The notes: a model not told the origin generated them from the sequence alone. DNA of 64,000 nucleotides from Shimia sp047124445 (GCF_047124445.1 NZ_CP138921.1:434001-498000); one strand, 5' to 3'; shown: positions 1 through 8,789, counted from the stretch's first letter. Made by a program: numbers and translations.

Positions 1-288
1 CGGGTCGATCAGGCCTGCATTGTTCACGAGGATGTCGAGGCGGCCAAAGGTGTCCGTGGCCATTTTGATCAGGGCGTCTACCGAGGTCGGATCGGCAACG
101 TCGCAGACCTGTAGACGGGCCGCGCCGCCATCGTCGAGGATGCTTTGTGTCAGTTCTGACAACTCGCTTTGGGAGCGAGCAGCGAGCACGACGTTGGCGC
201 CTAAAGAGGCCAGGTGGCGGGCGGCGGCGGCGCCGATGCCTCGGCTGGCGCCGGTGATGATGGCGGTTTTTCCGGTGAGGTCAGTCAT
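1..288 (-). CDS. Short-chain dehydrogenase/reductase (SDR), 3' part cut by window edge
   Basis: The first 96 residues of an NAD(P)-dependent oxidoreductase read leftward off the window. The Rossmann cofactor motif TGASRGIG is at residues 12-19 and the SDR NNAG motif at 89-92, with a DVAD nucleotide-binding turn near 63-66. The catalytic Ser/Tyr/Lys lie outside the window, so the substrate cannot be named. The ATG at 286-288 is preceded by an AGGAGACC ribosome site on the minus strand. It is divergent from a LysR gene across 91 bp, the usual arrangement when a LysR protein controls its neighbour; that link is inference. Confidence 0.9.
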   Translation of the reverse strand, partial: MTDLTGKTAIITGASRGIGAAAARHLASLGANVVLAARSQSELSELTQSILDDGGAARLQVCDVADPTSVDALIKMATDTFGRLDILVNNAGLIDP

Positions 289-379
289 TGAGGTCTCCTT
301 GTGTTGCCTTTGGGATAGGGCGTGAGGGAGTTGCGAGAAATGGCTGGATTGACAGGTTGGTCGTGCTTAATTTGCATGA

Positions 380-1273
380 ATGGACATGCGAGATCTGGAA
401 TTGGCGCTGTTGGTGCAGGCGCAGGGCAGCATTGCCGGGGCGGCGCGGGTGTTGGATTTGGATCCGTCGTCGGTGTCCCGCAGCCTGTCGGCTTTGGAAG
501 CGGAACTGGGCGTGCGTTTGTTTCACCGCACAACGCGTAAGCTGTCCACAACCGAAGAAGGTGCGGCCTATTTGCAGCGCGTGGCGCCGCTGGTGGAGGA
601 AATGCGGGCGGCAGCGCAAGCGGCTTCTGGTGCGCGTCAAGCGCCATCAGGTACGTTGCGGATGACGGCGTCGGTGGCCTTCGCCTGTCAGATGCTAGTG
701 ACGGTGCTGCCAGCGTTTTCAGAGCGGTATCCGGAGATATCCGTTGAGTTGATCAGCAGTGACGCCAACTTGGATTTGGTCGAACAGGGGATTGATCTGG
801 CGGTGCGCTTGGCCCCGGCGCCGAAAGGGGATTTGGTGTCCAGTAAGCTGATGGACACGCGGTATCATCTGGTGGCGAGCCCGGCGTATTTGGCGCGCGT
901 TGGCGGGGTGAAAACTCCCGAGGGCCTGCGGGACCACAACTGTTTGCGGTATGCACTGCCGGGGTTTGGAGATGTGTGGCGGTTTCGATCAGACGCGGAG
1001 CCGTTTGAAGTACGCGTGACCGGGCGGCACAAGTTTTCCAATGCATTGGCGCTTCTGGAGGCCGCGCGGGAAGGGCTTGGCGTGGCGTTGTTGGCGGATT
1101 GGCTGGTTGCGGAGGACTTGGCAGCGGGGCGATTGGTGGAGCTCTGTCCGCGGTATCAAGGCACGGTGAGTGATTTTGAAACGGCGGCTTGGGTGCTGTA
1201 CCCAAACCGCCGGTATCTGCCGCGCAAGACGCGGGTGATGATTGATTTTCTGCGTGAGAGTCTCGCGGGTTAG
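380..1273 (+). CDS. LysR-family transcriptional regulator
   Basis: 297 residues, the normal LysR length. An N-terminal winged helix-turn-helix spans about residues 16-40 (AGAARVLDLDPSSVSRSLSA region), followed by a linker helix and a periplasmic-binding-protein-like effector domain from about residue 90 to the end. The short proximal linker and the family of sequence resemble the AaeR/DsdC-like group often paired with dehydrogenases. It faces the SDR gene across a 91-bp intergenic region where its operator would lie. No strong ribosome site is visible before the ATG; a second in-frame ATG lies six bases downstream. Its stop overlaps the stop of the convergent DUF3179 gene by 4 bp. Confidence 0.93.
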   Translation: MDMRDLELALLVQAQGSIAGAARVLDLDPSSVSRSLSALEAELGVRLFHRTTRKLSTTEEGAAYLQRVAPLVEEMRAAAQAASGARQAPSGTLRMTASVAFACQMLVTVLPAFSERYPEISVELISSDANLDLVEQGIDLAVRLAPAPKGDLVSSKLMDTRYHLVASPAYLARVGGVKTPEGLRDHNCLRYALPGFGDVWRFRSDAEPFEVRVTGRHKFSNALALLEAAREGLGVALLADWLVAEDLAAGRLVELCPRYQGTVSDFETAAWVLYPNRRYLPRKTRVMIDFLRESLAG

Positions 1274-2631
1274 CCGGGCCAGAGGGCGGTGTCTGGGTGG
1301 AATTGAGACCACGCGAACCAGAAGGATTGGTGGCTGCCGAGGTCCGCGCCGTTTGCGTCCACTGCGCGAATGCCACCTGCGTCGAGTTTGAGGCGGATGT
1401 TTTCGTAGGCTATGTCGTCGCCTTTGCGCAGGGCCACAAGGGCTTTGCTGCGTTGGAAGGCGACGGGCTGGCCGGAAGCTGTGACGATGCCAATGATGTC
1501 TTCGTGCACGGGTAGGCGGGGATCGACGTCACCCACAGGGAAAATCGGCCCGTTGGCGTCGCGGCCATTGCGGAAATCTGGGTTGCGGCCGAGGGCGAGG
1601 TATTCAGCCAGAACGGTGGTTTCTGGGTGGGCCGTTTTCCATGTGCCCCAGTCGGTGGTGATGACGGCGGCTTGTTCGAGTTTGATGCCTTTGTCTGCCA
1701 AGGGGCCGGTGACAGCGTGGCCAAGGAACGTATCGAAGACAGAATAGGTGGTGAGGTCGTACATGACTTTGTTGGAGCGGCTGAGCAGGCCAGAGGTGCG
1801 CAGGATTGGGCGGTCTACGCCCGCTGGCAGTTGGTCGGTGAAGTAGGCTTGGGCGGCGCCACAGAGGGTGCAGTAGGGGATGCCGAGGTCGCGGCCACCA
1901 AGGGTGTCATTGACCATCTCGCGGACCTCCATGATCTGGCGCGGGTAGGCGCGGTACTCGCCATTGACCTCAACGCCAAAGACAATGTCGTCATCCTTGA
2001 GCCAGGTGGCGCTTGCGGCGTCGGTGACCTCGGGGTTGTCGGCGGCCGGGATGCAGTTGCAGGGCTCGTCAGTGGTGTCAAAAGCACGGTCATCGATCAG
2101 TACGCCGCCCCAAGACACCAAGCGCCAGTCGATGTCGCCGGGCACAAACAGCGGGTCCCATTCCGGCACGATGGCGGTGAAGATAGCCCGTTTGAAACGC
2201 AGGTAGTCAGGTGGCTCGGGGATGTCCCAAGCGATCAGGTGGTCGGTGACTATGCCCCAAGTGTTTTCCGTCGGTGTGTCGATCTCCAGCAGAGTGGCGG
2301 CGGCTTCTGAGAGGACGAAGTTCAGTTGTGGCGAGGTCACAAAACGCATCAAGTCGCTGATGATCCAGGCAAGGCGCGGGTCGCCTGACGCAGCGATTTC
2401 GTCGAGCGCGAGCGTTTGATCTCGACCCCAGGTGCCTTGCTGCATGCTTTCGACAAAGGCCATGTCGGCAGCAGTTTCTATAGCGTCGGCCAATTGGCCA
2501 GTGGGGATAGTGGGCGGCGTGCCAAATTGCGCGATTACATAGTCAGGCAAAGGCGCGGTTTCCTGTGCAGCGGCGGGCAGGGCTGTGGACAGCGCAAATG
2601 CGCAGAGCAGGGCAGAGAGGCGGAGGGGCAT
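1270..2631 (-). CDS. Secreted DUF3179 domain-containing protein
   Basis: 453 residues from the chosen ATG. Residues 1-23 form a Sec signal peptide (hydrophobic core LLCAFALSTALPA, cleavage after AAAQ), so it acts outside the cytoplasm; the upstream in-frame extension lacks this and was discarded. The DUF3179 signature YCTLCG is at 253-258, and a second Cys pair CNC is near 191-193. The biochemical role of DUF3179 is not established. The paired cysteines could bind metal or undergo redox change, but that is speculation. It converges on the LysR gene and shares 4 bp with it. Confidence 0.88.
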   Translation of the reverse strand: MPLRLSALLCAFALSTALPAAAQETAPLPDYVIAQFGTPPTIPTGQLADAIETAADMAFVESMQQGTWGRDQTLALDEIAASGDPRLAWIISDLMRFVTSPQLNFVLSEAAATLLEIDTPTENTWGIVTDHLIAWDIPEPPDYLRFKRAIFTAIVPEWDPLFVPGDIDWRLVSWGGVLIDDRAFDTTDEPCNCIPAADNPEVTDAASATWLKDDDIVFGVEVNGEYRAYPRQIMEVREMVNDTLGGRDLGIPYCTLCGAAQAYFTDQLPAGVDRPILRTSGLLSRSNKVMYDLTTYSVFDTFLGHAVTGPLADKGIKLEQAAVITTDWGTWKTAHPETTVLAEYLALGRNPDFRNGRDANGPIFPVGDVDPRLPVHEDIIGIVTASGQPVAFQRSKALVALRKGDDIAYENIRLKLDAGGIRAVDANGADLGSHQSFWFAWSQFHPDTALWPG

Positions 2632-2756
2632 GATCGGTCCTTGGCTCAAAGGGCTGGTGCTTCTTTGTGGCCGAGGATGGAAGGCGCGCGCCAATCAACT
2701 TGGTTCAGGAGAAAGTGAGCTGATTGAAAGATTTGTGCCCGGTTGGACGTCCGCGC

Positions 2757-2786
2757 AAAAAAAATGGGGGGCCGTCGGGGCCCCCC
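2757..2786 (-). terminator. Intrinsic terminator of the nrdJ operon
   Basis: On the minus strand an 8-bp stem GGGGGGCC/GGCCCCCC with a 5-nt loop (2766-2786) is followed by A and then eight T (complement of 2757-2764). This is a textbook rho-independent terminator, correctly oriented for nrdJ and the small ORF after it. Confidence 0.85.
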
Positions 2787-2921
2787 AGTTTCGCCATTCA
2801 GGCTCACTCTATGTTACCGCTCGATGTTTTTTGCCTGCGGCCTGAATGTCGTCGGAGCGAGCGCACCCGCTCCGTGGAACGCCGCTGCCAGTGAGTAGGG
2901 ACGGCAGCGGGTTATGTCGTC

Positions 2922-2960
2922 GGGGGCCGAGGCCCCCTACCCAGGTCCCCCCGGGATCTT
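2922..2960 (+). repeat. Dispersed hairpin element, copy E (divergent)
   Basis: GGGGGCC-GA-GGCCCCC (2922-2937) followed by TACCCAGGTCCCCCCGGGATCTT. It matches the first hairpin and the tail of the other four copies but lacks the second hairpin, and its tail reads GGATCTT rather than GGATATTT. Unlike the others it lies in reverse orientation behind a minus-strand gene. Confidence 0.55.
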
Positions 2961-2970
2961 GAGGCACCGA

Positions 2971-3162
2971 TCAGGAGCTTTTGCGCGCTGCAAAGAGCTG
3001 ATGTTCGGCGTAGTCGTCGTTGGCCGCCTGCGGGGCAGGGGCGTCGGTTTCGCCACGGACCTTGCGAGCCCAGTCGCCGCTGATGCGGATGGTACCCACC
3101 AATGTGTCGGTGTTTGCGTGGCTTTGGTCTTCTTCAGACAGAAGGCTTCTGCGCTTCGTCAC
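2971..3162 (-). CDS. Small hypothetical protein coupled to nrdJ
   Basis: 63 residues from a GTG start. A strong AAGGAG ribosome site sits exactly over the nrdJ stop codon and the gap between the genes is 10 bp, so translation is probably coupled. The product is hydrophilic, with a conserved-looking stretch GTIRISGDWARKVRGE at residues 23-38, and has no signal peptide, membrane segment or cysteine. I do not recognise a family. Its position argues for a role tied to the B12-dependent ribonucleotide reductase, but that is inference only. Confidence 0.7.
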   Translation of the reverse strand: MTKRRSLLSEEDQSHANTDTLVGTIRISGDWARKVRGETDAPAPQAANDDYAEHQLFAARKSS

Positions 3163-3172
3163 GGTTTTCTCC

Positions 3173-6100
3173 TTAGCTGCAGCCCGAGGTGGCGCCGCAG
3201 GTGTTGCATTTCATGCAGGTGCCGTTGCGCACCAGCGTGTAGTTGCCGCAATCGCCACAGGGGTCTCCCTCATACCCCTGCATCTTGGCCTTGGCCCGTT
3301 CATCCATCGGGGCCACAGTTGCCGTGACGGAGGCGCTTGTTGCCACGTCTGATACGGTCGCGCCAGCGGTTTCCGGCACCAAAGTGGCCAGATTTTTGAC
3401 GGCGTCCGAGTTATCCACAGAAATGTTGCCACCGCCGTTCAGAACAACCAGTTCCTGAGGCAAGCGCTTGCGCAAATAGCCGGTGGACGAGATCTGTTTG
3501 AGCACCTCAAGCGAACGAGTCGCGGCGGTGTCGGACAGTTCGGATACGTTGGAAACGCCTTCTTCCTCGCCACGTCCAACATCGTCAAACGTGGTGCCTT
3601 CTGGCTTGATGTGCGCAAGGTCGGTGCGGTCGAGGTAAGACACGGCCAATTCGCGGAAGATGTAATCGAGGATTGAGGTGGCGTTTTTGATGGAGTCGTT
3701 GCCCTGCACCATGCCCGCAGGCTCAAATTTGGTGAAGGTGAAGGCATCGACAAATTCTTCAAGCGGCACGCCGTATTGCAGGCCAACCGAGACGGCGATG
3801 GCGAAGTTGTTCATCATCGCGCGGAAGCCAGCGCCTTCCTTGTGCATGTCGATGAAGATTTCGCCCAAGGAGCCGTCAGAGTATTCGCCGGTGCGCAGGT
3901 AGACTTTGTGGCCGCCCACAACCGCTTTTTGCGTGTAGCCTTTGCGGCGTTCCGGCATTTTCTCGCGGCCTCGGGCCACTTCTTTGACGACGATTTTCTC
4001 GACGATCTTTTCGGCCAGAACCTGTGCTTTTTCCTGCATGGAGCCGGATTCGAGCACTTCGGCAGCCTCGTCGTCATCCTCGACCAGCGCGGCGGCCAGA
4101 GGTTGAGAGAGCTTGGAGCCGTCACGATAGAGCGCGTTGGCTTTGATGCCGAGGGACCAGGACAGTTCGTACGCCTTCTGGCAATCCTCGATGGTGGCAT
4201 CGTTTGGCATGTTGATCGTTTTGGAGATCGCGCCGGAGATGAAGGATTGCGCGGCGGCCATCATGGTGATGTGGCTGTCCACCGAGAGGTAGCGCTTGCC
4301 CTTTTTGCCGCATGGGTTGGCGCAGTCAAAGATCGCGTAGTGCTCTTCCTTGAGGTGCGGGGCGCCTTCCAAGGTCATGGTGCCGCAGACGTGGTCATTG
4401 GCTAGGTCAATGTCGGCTTTTGTGTAGCCGAGGTGCGCGAGCAGTTCGAAGGACGGATCGTTCAGCTTGTCCGCTGGGATGCCCAGCACGTTGGTGCAGA
4501 ACTCTTCGCCCAGGGTCCACTGGTTGAACACAAAACGGATGTCGAAGGCGGAACCAAGCGCGGCTTCGATCTTTTCGATCTCGTTGGTGGTGAAGCCGTG
4601 GCCGATCAGGGATGTGTGGTTGATGCCTGGCGCGTTGCCGATGGTGCCGTGGCCCACGGCGTAGGACACGATCTCTTCGATCTGCGCGGAGGAATAGCCG
4701 AGGCCTTCCAATGCCGCAGGCACGGAGCGGTTGATGATCTTGAAGTAGCCGCCGCCCGCGAGTTTCTTGAACTTCACCAGTGCGAAGTCAGGCTCGATGC
4801 CGGTTGTGTCACAGTCCATCACCAGACCGATCGTGCCCGTTGGCGCGATCACAGAGGTCTGTGCGTTGCGGTAGCCGTTTTTCTCACCCAGCTCGAGGGC
4901 TTCGTCCCAGGCGGATTTGGCCAGTTCGACCAGCACCTGATCGGGGCAGTTTTCGGTGTCCAACGGCACAGGTTTCACAGCGAGACCTTCGTAACCTGAG
5001 GTCAGGCCTTGGGCGGCGCGGCGGTGGTTGCGGATGACGCGCAGCATGTGCTCGCTGTTGCGGGCGTAACCGTCAAAGGCGCCAAGTTCGCCGGCCATTT
5101 CGGCGGAGGTGGCATAGGCCACACCGGTCATCAGCGCGGTGAGGGCGCCGCCAAGGGCACGGCCTTCGTCGCTGTCATAGCCGTAGCCCATGTTCATCAG
5201 CAGGCCGCCGATGTTGGCGTAGCCAAGGCCGAGGGTGCGGAAGTCATAAGACAGTTGGGCAATTTCCTTGGACGGGAACTGCGCCATGGTCACGGAGATC
5301 TCCAGGGTCACGGTCCAGAGACGGGTGGCGTGCATGTAATCGTCGGCCTGGAACACGCCGTCCTTGAGGAAGGACAGCAGGTTCATGGAGGCGAGGTTAC
5401 AAGCCGTGTCGTCCAGGAACATGTATTCGGAGCACGGGTTGGAACCGCGAATTTCACCATCTTCGGGGCAGGTGTGCCAGGCGTTTACGGTGTCGTGGTA
5501 CTGGATGCCGGGATCCGCACAGGCCCATGCGGCGTGGCCGACATCTTCCCAGAGTTTGCGGGCTTTGATGGTTTTGGCAACCTCTCCGTCGGTGCGGCGG
5601 ATCAGCTCCCAATCGTCGTCGTTTTCCACGGCCTTGAGGAAAGCGTCGGTGACGCGGATGGAGTTGTTGGAGTTCTGGCCCGACACAGACGCGTAGGCCT
5701 CAGAGTCCCAGTCGGTGTCGTAGGTCGGGAACTCGATGCTGGCGTAGCCCTGTTTGGCGTAATCCAGCACGCGTTTGATATACGTCTCCGGGATCATCGA
5801 CTTTTTGGCGTCGCGGATCGCGGATTTCAGGCCGTCGTTGGTTTTGGCGTCATAGGCGTCTGCCTCAGCACCGTCCCAGGCTTTGATGGCGTCAAAGATG
5901 CCGTTAAGCTTTTGCTCGTGCATTTTGGAGCCGGCCACGATGGAGGCCACCTTCTGCTCCTCTTTGACCTTCCAATTGATGTATTCTTCGATGTCCGGGT
6001 GGTCAGCATCGACAATGACCATCTTGGCGGCACGGCGGGTGGTGCCACCGGATTTGATTGCACCTGCGGCGCGGTCGCCGATTTTCAGGAAGCCCATCAG

Positions 6101-6838
6101 GCCGGAGGACTTGCCTCCGCCAGACAGAGATTCGCCGTCTGCGCGCAGGGACGAGAAGTTGGTGCCGGTGCCGGAGCCGTATTTGAACAGGCGGGCTTCG
6201 CGGACCCAAAGGTCCATGATGCCGCCGTCGCCCACCAGATCATCGGCCACGGACTGAATGAAGCAGGCGTGCGGCTGTGGGTGCTCGTAAGCGGATTTGG
6301 ATTTGGTCAGTTTGCCGGTTTTGTAATCGACATAGTAGTGGCCCTGAGAGGGGCCATCGATGCCGTAAGCCCAGTGCAGGCCGGTGTTGAACCACTGTGG
6401 CGAGTTCGGCGCGGCGCGCTGGGTGGCCAGCATGTAGCGCATCTCGTCAAAGTAGGCGCGGGCGTCGTCTTCTGTGGAGAAGTAGCCACCTTTCCAGCCC
6501 CAGTAGGTCCACGCCCCGGCGAGGCGATCAAACACCTGCTTGGCGCTGGTTTCGCCGCCAATGGTGACGTCTTCGTTGGCGGGCACGGAGCGCCACAGGA
6601 ATTCTGGCACGCCTTTTTCGCGCACTTTGCGCAGTTTGGCGGGCACCCCGGCCTTGCGGAAGTATTTTTGTGCGATCACATCGGAGGCCACCTGCGACCA
6701 GCTGGCCGGAACTTCGATGTCGTCCAGGTGGAAGACGATGGTGCCATCCGGGTTGCGAATTTCAGATTCGGTGGTGACGAAGTCCAGATCTGCGTAAGCG
6801 TCTTGTCCGGTCTTGGTGAAACGTCGTTGAATCTTCAT
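3173..6838 (-). CDS. nrdJ: Adenosylcobalamin-dependent (class II) ribonucleotide reductase
   Basis: 1221 residues from ATG at 6836-6838, a length typical of the long alphaproteobacterial NrdJ. It reduces ribonucleotides to deoxyribonucleotides using a cobalamin-derived radical and needs no oxygen. The reductase signature NPCSE lies at about residues 466-470, preceded by the GTNFSSLR segment and followed by the barrel with PTGTIGLVMDCDTTGIEPD. The C-terminus carries a Cys-rich tail (CGDCG, CMKCNTCG, SGCS) that in this family shuttles electrons or binds zinc. An in-frame ATG 24 bp upstream gives only a short extension. An NrdR box lies about 200 bp upstream. No class I nrdAB genes are in the window. 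Confidence 0.97.
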   Translation of the reverse strand: MKIQRRFTKTGQDAYADLDFVTTESEIRNPDGTIVFHLDDIEVPASWSQVASDVIAQKYFRKAGVPAKLRKVREKGVPEFLWRSVPANEDVTIGGETSAKQVFDRLAGAWTYWGWKGGYFSTEDDARAYFDEMRYMLATQRAAPNSPQWFNTGLHWAYGIDGPSQGHYYVDYKTGKLTKSKSAYEHPQPHACFIQSVADDLVGDGGIMDLWVREARLFKYGSGTGTNFSSLRADGESLSGGGKSSGLMGFLKIGDRAAGAIKSGGTTRRAAKMVIVDADHPDIEEYINWKVKEEQKVASIVAGSKMHEQKLNGIFDAIKAWDGAEADAYDAKTNDGLKSAIRDAKKSMIPETYIKRVLDYAKQGYASIEFPTYDTDWDSEAYASVSGQNSNNSIRVTDAFLKAVENDDDWELIRRTDGEVAKTIKARKLWEDVGHAAWACADPGIQYHDTVNAWHTCPEDGEIRGSNPCSEYMFLDDTACNLASMNLLSFLKDGVFQADDYMHATRLWTVTLEISVTMAQFPSKEIAQLSYDFRTLGLGYANIGGLLMNMGYGYDSDEGRALGGALTALMTGVAYATSAEMAGELGAFDGYARNSEHMLRVIRNHRRAAQGLTSGYEGLAVKPVPLDTENCPDQVLVELAKSAWDEALELGEKNGYRNAQTSVIAPTGTIGLVMDCDTTGIEPDFALVKFKKLAGGGYFKIINRSVPAALEGLGYSSAQIEEIVSYAVGHGTIGNAPGINHTSLIGHGFTTNEIEKIEAALGSAFDIRFVFNQWTLGEEFCTNVLGIPADKLNDPSFELLAHLGYTKADIDLANDHVCGTMTLEGAPHLKEEHYAIFDCANPCGKKGKRYLSVDSHITMMAAAQSFISGAISKTINMPNDATIEDCQKAYELSWSLGIKANALYRDGSKLSQPLAAALVEDDDEAAEVLESGSMQEKAQVLAEKIVEKIVVKEVARGREKMPERRKGYTQKAVVGGHKVYLRTGEYSDGSLGEIFIDMHKEGAGFRAMMNNFAIAVSVGLQYGVPLEEFVDAFTFTKFEPAGMVQGNDSIKNATSILDYIFRELAVSYLDRTDLAHIKPEGTTFDDVGRGEEEGVSNVSELSDTAATRSLEVLKQISSTGYLRKRLPQELVVLNGGGNISVDNSDAVKNLATLVPETAGATVSDVATSASVTATVAPMDERAKAKMQGYEGDPCGDCGNYTLVRNGTCMKCNTCGATSGCS

Positions 6839-7032
6839 GCCTGTCTTCGTCCCCAGTGCCAATGTGTCCCGTGGTGCACGTTCTGTGCGTTTAGTGACGC
6901 GGCCTTTGTGAGCCCTTGGAGGCTAGGGCGGACCAACAGGCAAAGGGGAACCGGTGGGCAAAAGCCAGTGCTTTGCCGATACAACAGACCCGGATGGGCG
7001 CTTGTATGAGTTTGTCCCCGCTACCTCGGTCG

Positions 7033-7080
7033 CCACTATATCTAGTGGGCTTTCTTGGCTGCTGCCACAAACTGGCGTAT
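7033..7080 (-). promoter_or_regulatory. NrdR box, with a degenerate second box
   Basis: CCACTATATCTAGTGG at 7033-7048 is a near-perfect 16-bp palindrome matching the core of the NrdR consensus ACACWATATWTWGTGT. A second, weak candidate, CCACAAACTGGCGTAT (7065-7080, about 10 of 16 matches), starts 32 bp away, close to the three-turn spacing usual for NrdR pairs. NrdR is the zinc-finger/ATP-cone repressor of ribonucleotide reductase genes, so this fits nrdJ on the minus strand. The first box is strong; the second is uncertain. Confidence 0.72.
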
Positions 7081-7273
7081 CGGCCCCTAAAGGGTCAACG
7101 AATTTATTTACGAAAAATCAGGATTTTTCCTGTTGACGGAAAGCGGTCGGCGGCGACTCGCGCAAGGTCTCCGATTCCTCCACAGGGGCGTTTAGATCCC
7201 GTTAATATTGGTTAATTCCGCTAAACGTTTGAAAAAAGGCGTTTCTGCTTTGGGGGGAGTGCAGGGGGAAGAG

Positions 7274-7316
7274 TTATCCACAATATGTAGGTTTTGCAGC
7301 GGGTTTCTGTGGAAAA
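7274..7316. promoter_or_regulatory. Pair of inverted DnaA boxes
   Basis: TTATCCACA at 7274-7282 is an exact match to the DnaA-box consensus. TGTGGAAAA at 7308-7316 is the reverse complement of the common variant TTTTCCACA. They lie 34 bp apart in opposite orientation. DnaA controls ribonucleotide reductase genes in some bacteria, so these may serve nrdJ, although they are about 440 bp from its start. An origin or a DnaA-titration site is the alternative. Confidence 0.55.
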
Positions 7317-7354
7317 TGTTGCGGGTGGCAGATGTGCATCTTTTGCAACGCCAC

Positions 7355-7400
7355 GGGGCAAAAACAACAATGGGGCGAATCGTGCCAAACGATCGCCCCA
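7355..7400 (-). terminator. Intrinsic terminator of phaZ
   Basis: A hairpin TGGGGCGA/TCGCCCCA extended inward by TCGT/ACGA with a one-base bulge (7371-7400). On the minus strand it is followed by TTGTTGTTTTTG. It lies 30 bp behind the phaZ stop. Confidence 0.8.
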
Positions 7401-7430
7401 TTTCTGTGCGGAGGTTTCTGAACCGCCTGT

Positions 7431-8717
7431 TTAGGCGGCAGTGTTCTTATTGGCGGGCTTGCGCGTTGCAGCTTTTTTCTTGGGCGCATCTGCGTTGGCG
7501 TCGATGAACTCGAGCACCAGGGGGCGGATGTTGTTGCGCCAGCTCTTGCCTGCAAAAATCCCGTAGTGACCGGCGCCAGGCTCAACGTGGCTTGCCTTTT
7601 TGCTGTCTGGCAGACCAGTGCAAAGGTCCAGGGCGGCAATACACTGACCCGGCGCGGTGATGTCGTCTTTGGCGCCTTCCACGGTTTTCACGGCCACAGT
7701 GGTGATCTTGCCAACGTCGACCTTGCGGCCTGCGACCACAAACTCGTTGTTGGCGATCTCGCCGTTTTTGAACAGGCGTTCCACGGTGGAAAGGTAGAAC
7801 TCGGCGGTCATGTCCATGACGGCGAGGTATTCGTCGTAGAATCGGTTGTGGGCGTCGTGGTCGGAAGCTTCGCCACGAGTCACGCGCATGATCTGATCCG
7901 CGAAGGCTTTGGAGTGACGCTCGCCATTCATCGACATGAAGGAGGAAAGCTGCAGCAGGCCGGGATAGACCATGCGGCCAACACCAGGGTATTTGAAGCC
8001 AACGCGCTGGATCATGGTTTCTTCCAACTGGCCCATGGTCACGCGGTGGCCAAAGTCGGTCACTTCGGTGGCCGCAGCGTTTGGATCAATTGGCCCGCCA
8101 ATCAGGGTCAGAGAGCGGGGCTGCGCCGCTGGGTCTTCTTCGGCGAGATAGGCGGTGGCCGCCAGAGTGAGCGGGGCAGGCTGGCACACGGCGATCACAT
8201 GGGTGTCGGGGCCAAGCTCTTTCATAAAATCGACAAGGTAGAGGGTGTAATCCTCAACATCGAACTTGCCTTCGGACACAGGGATGTCACGCGCGTTATG
8301 CCAATCGGTGATGTAGACTTCGCAATCGGCAATCAGGCTCTTCACGGTGGAGCGCAGGAGGGTGGCGTAGTGACCGGACATCGGCGCCACCAGCATGACC
8401 TTGCGGCTCATCGGCTTTCGGCCGGAGACCTCAAAGTGGATCAAATCGCCAAAGGGGCGTTCGATCACGGTGTTGATGTTGACGATGTGGTCTTTGCCGT
8501 CTTCGCAGGTGAAGCTGTCGATGCCCCAGTCGGGTTTCACAATCATGCGCTGGAAAGCCCGCTCGGTGACTTCGCCCCAAGCGGCCATCCACTGCAAACC
8601 CGGGTTGGGGACCAATGCAAAGGCGGGGTATGACGCCATGGCGCTCGCTGTTGCGCCCAACCATTGGTTGGTGTTGCGCATGGTTTCCATCAGGTCATAC
8701 GTGGCCATGTATCGCAT
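7431..8717 (-). CDS. phaZ: Intracellular polyhydroxyalkanoate depolymerase
   Basis: 428 residues, no signal peptide, as expected of the cytoplasmic granule-associated PhaZ family that hydrolyses stored poly(3-hydroxybutyrate). The alpha/beta-hydrolase nucleophile is the Cys at about residue 178 in HVIAVCQPAP, where lipases have Ser, a hallmark of this family. The C-terminus is Lys/Ala-rich (KKKAATRKPANK). An upstream Met four codons earlier than MATYDL is used here; either start is possible. It is transcribed divergently from phaC across 107 bp containing a PhaR-type site, and ends in its own terminator. Confidence 0.94.
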   Translation of the reverse strand: MRYMATYDLMETMRNTNQWLGATASAMASYPAFALVPNPGLQWMAAWGEVTERAFQRMIVKPDWGIDSFTCEDGKDHIVNINTVIERPFGDLIHFEVSGRKPMSRKVMLVAPMSGHYATLLRSTVKSLIADCEVYITDWHNARDIPVSEGKFDVEDYTLYLVDFMKELGPDTHVIAVCQPAPLTLAATAYLAEEDPAAQPRSLTLIGGPIDPNAAATEVTDFGHRVTMGQLEETMIQRVGFKYPGVGRMVYPGLLQLSSFMSMNGERHSKAFADQIMRVTRGEASDHDAHNRFYDEYLAVMDMTAEFYLSTVERLFKNGEIANNEFVVAGRKVDVGKITTVAVKTVEGAKDDITAPGQCIAALDLCTGLPDSKKASHVEPGAGHYGIFAGKSWRNNIRPLVLEFIDANADAPKKKAATRKPANKNTAA

Positions 8718-8789
8718 GTGCTTCGTCCTATCGTTGGGCTATGCACCCTAGTAATTCCCCAGTAACATTGAGGGGGCGCTTGGTTAATG

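Larger units (their letters stand above)
2632..2970. other. Non-coding region with stacked hairpins
   Basis: 339 bp without a supportable gene. Reading leftward from the small ORF behind nrdJ it holds a copy of the dispersed intergenic element (2922-2960), a perfect 8-bp inverted repeat CCGCTGCC/GGCAGCGG (2882-2910), a 7-bp repeat TTCAGGC/GCCTGAA (2797-2846) and then an intrinsic terminator (2757-2786). The nrdJ transcript could therefore carry a structured 3' tail of about 210 nt. Confidence 0.6.
6839..7430. other. 592-bp regulatory intergenic region between phaZ and nrdJ
   Basis: No credible gene. From left to right it holds the nrdJ 5' leader, an NrdR box (7033-7048), an AT-rich nested inverted repeat (GTCAAC 7094-7099 with GTTGAC 7132-7137, enclosing GAAAAAT-CAGG-ATTTTTC at 7112-7129), a CtrA-like TTAA-N6-TTAA (7202-7215), two DnaA boxes (7274-7316) and the phaZ terminator (7355-7400). 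Confidence 0.7.

Noticed and set aside
5009..7009. 666-residue plus-strand reading frame across nrdJ
   Set aside because: It lies wholly antisense to nrdJ, has a low-complexity Gly/Ala/Val composition and no recognisable domain.
6839..7030. Cobalamin riboswitch in the nrdJ leader
   Set aside because: The leader has GC-rich stretches but no convincing B12 box or the conserved core; a covariance-model search would settle it.
7112..7129. Inverted repeat GAAAAAT-CAGG-ATTTTTC as an intrinsic terminator
   Set aside because: The stem is almost all A:T and no T tract of the right kind follows; an operator or DNA-structure role is more plausible.
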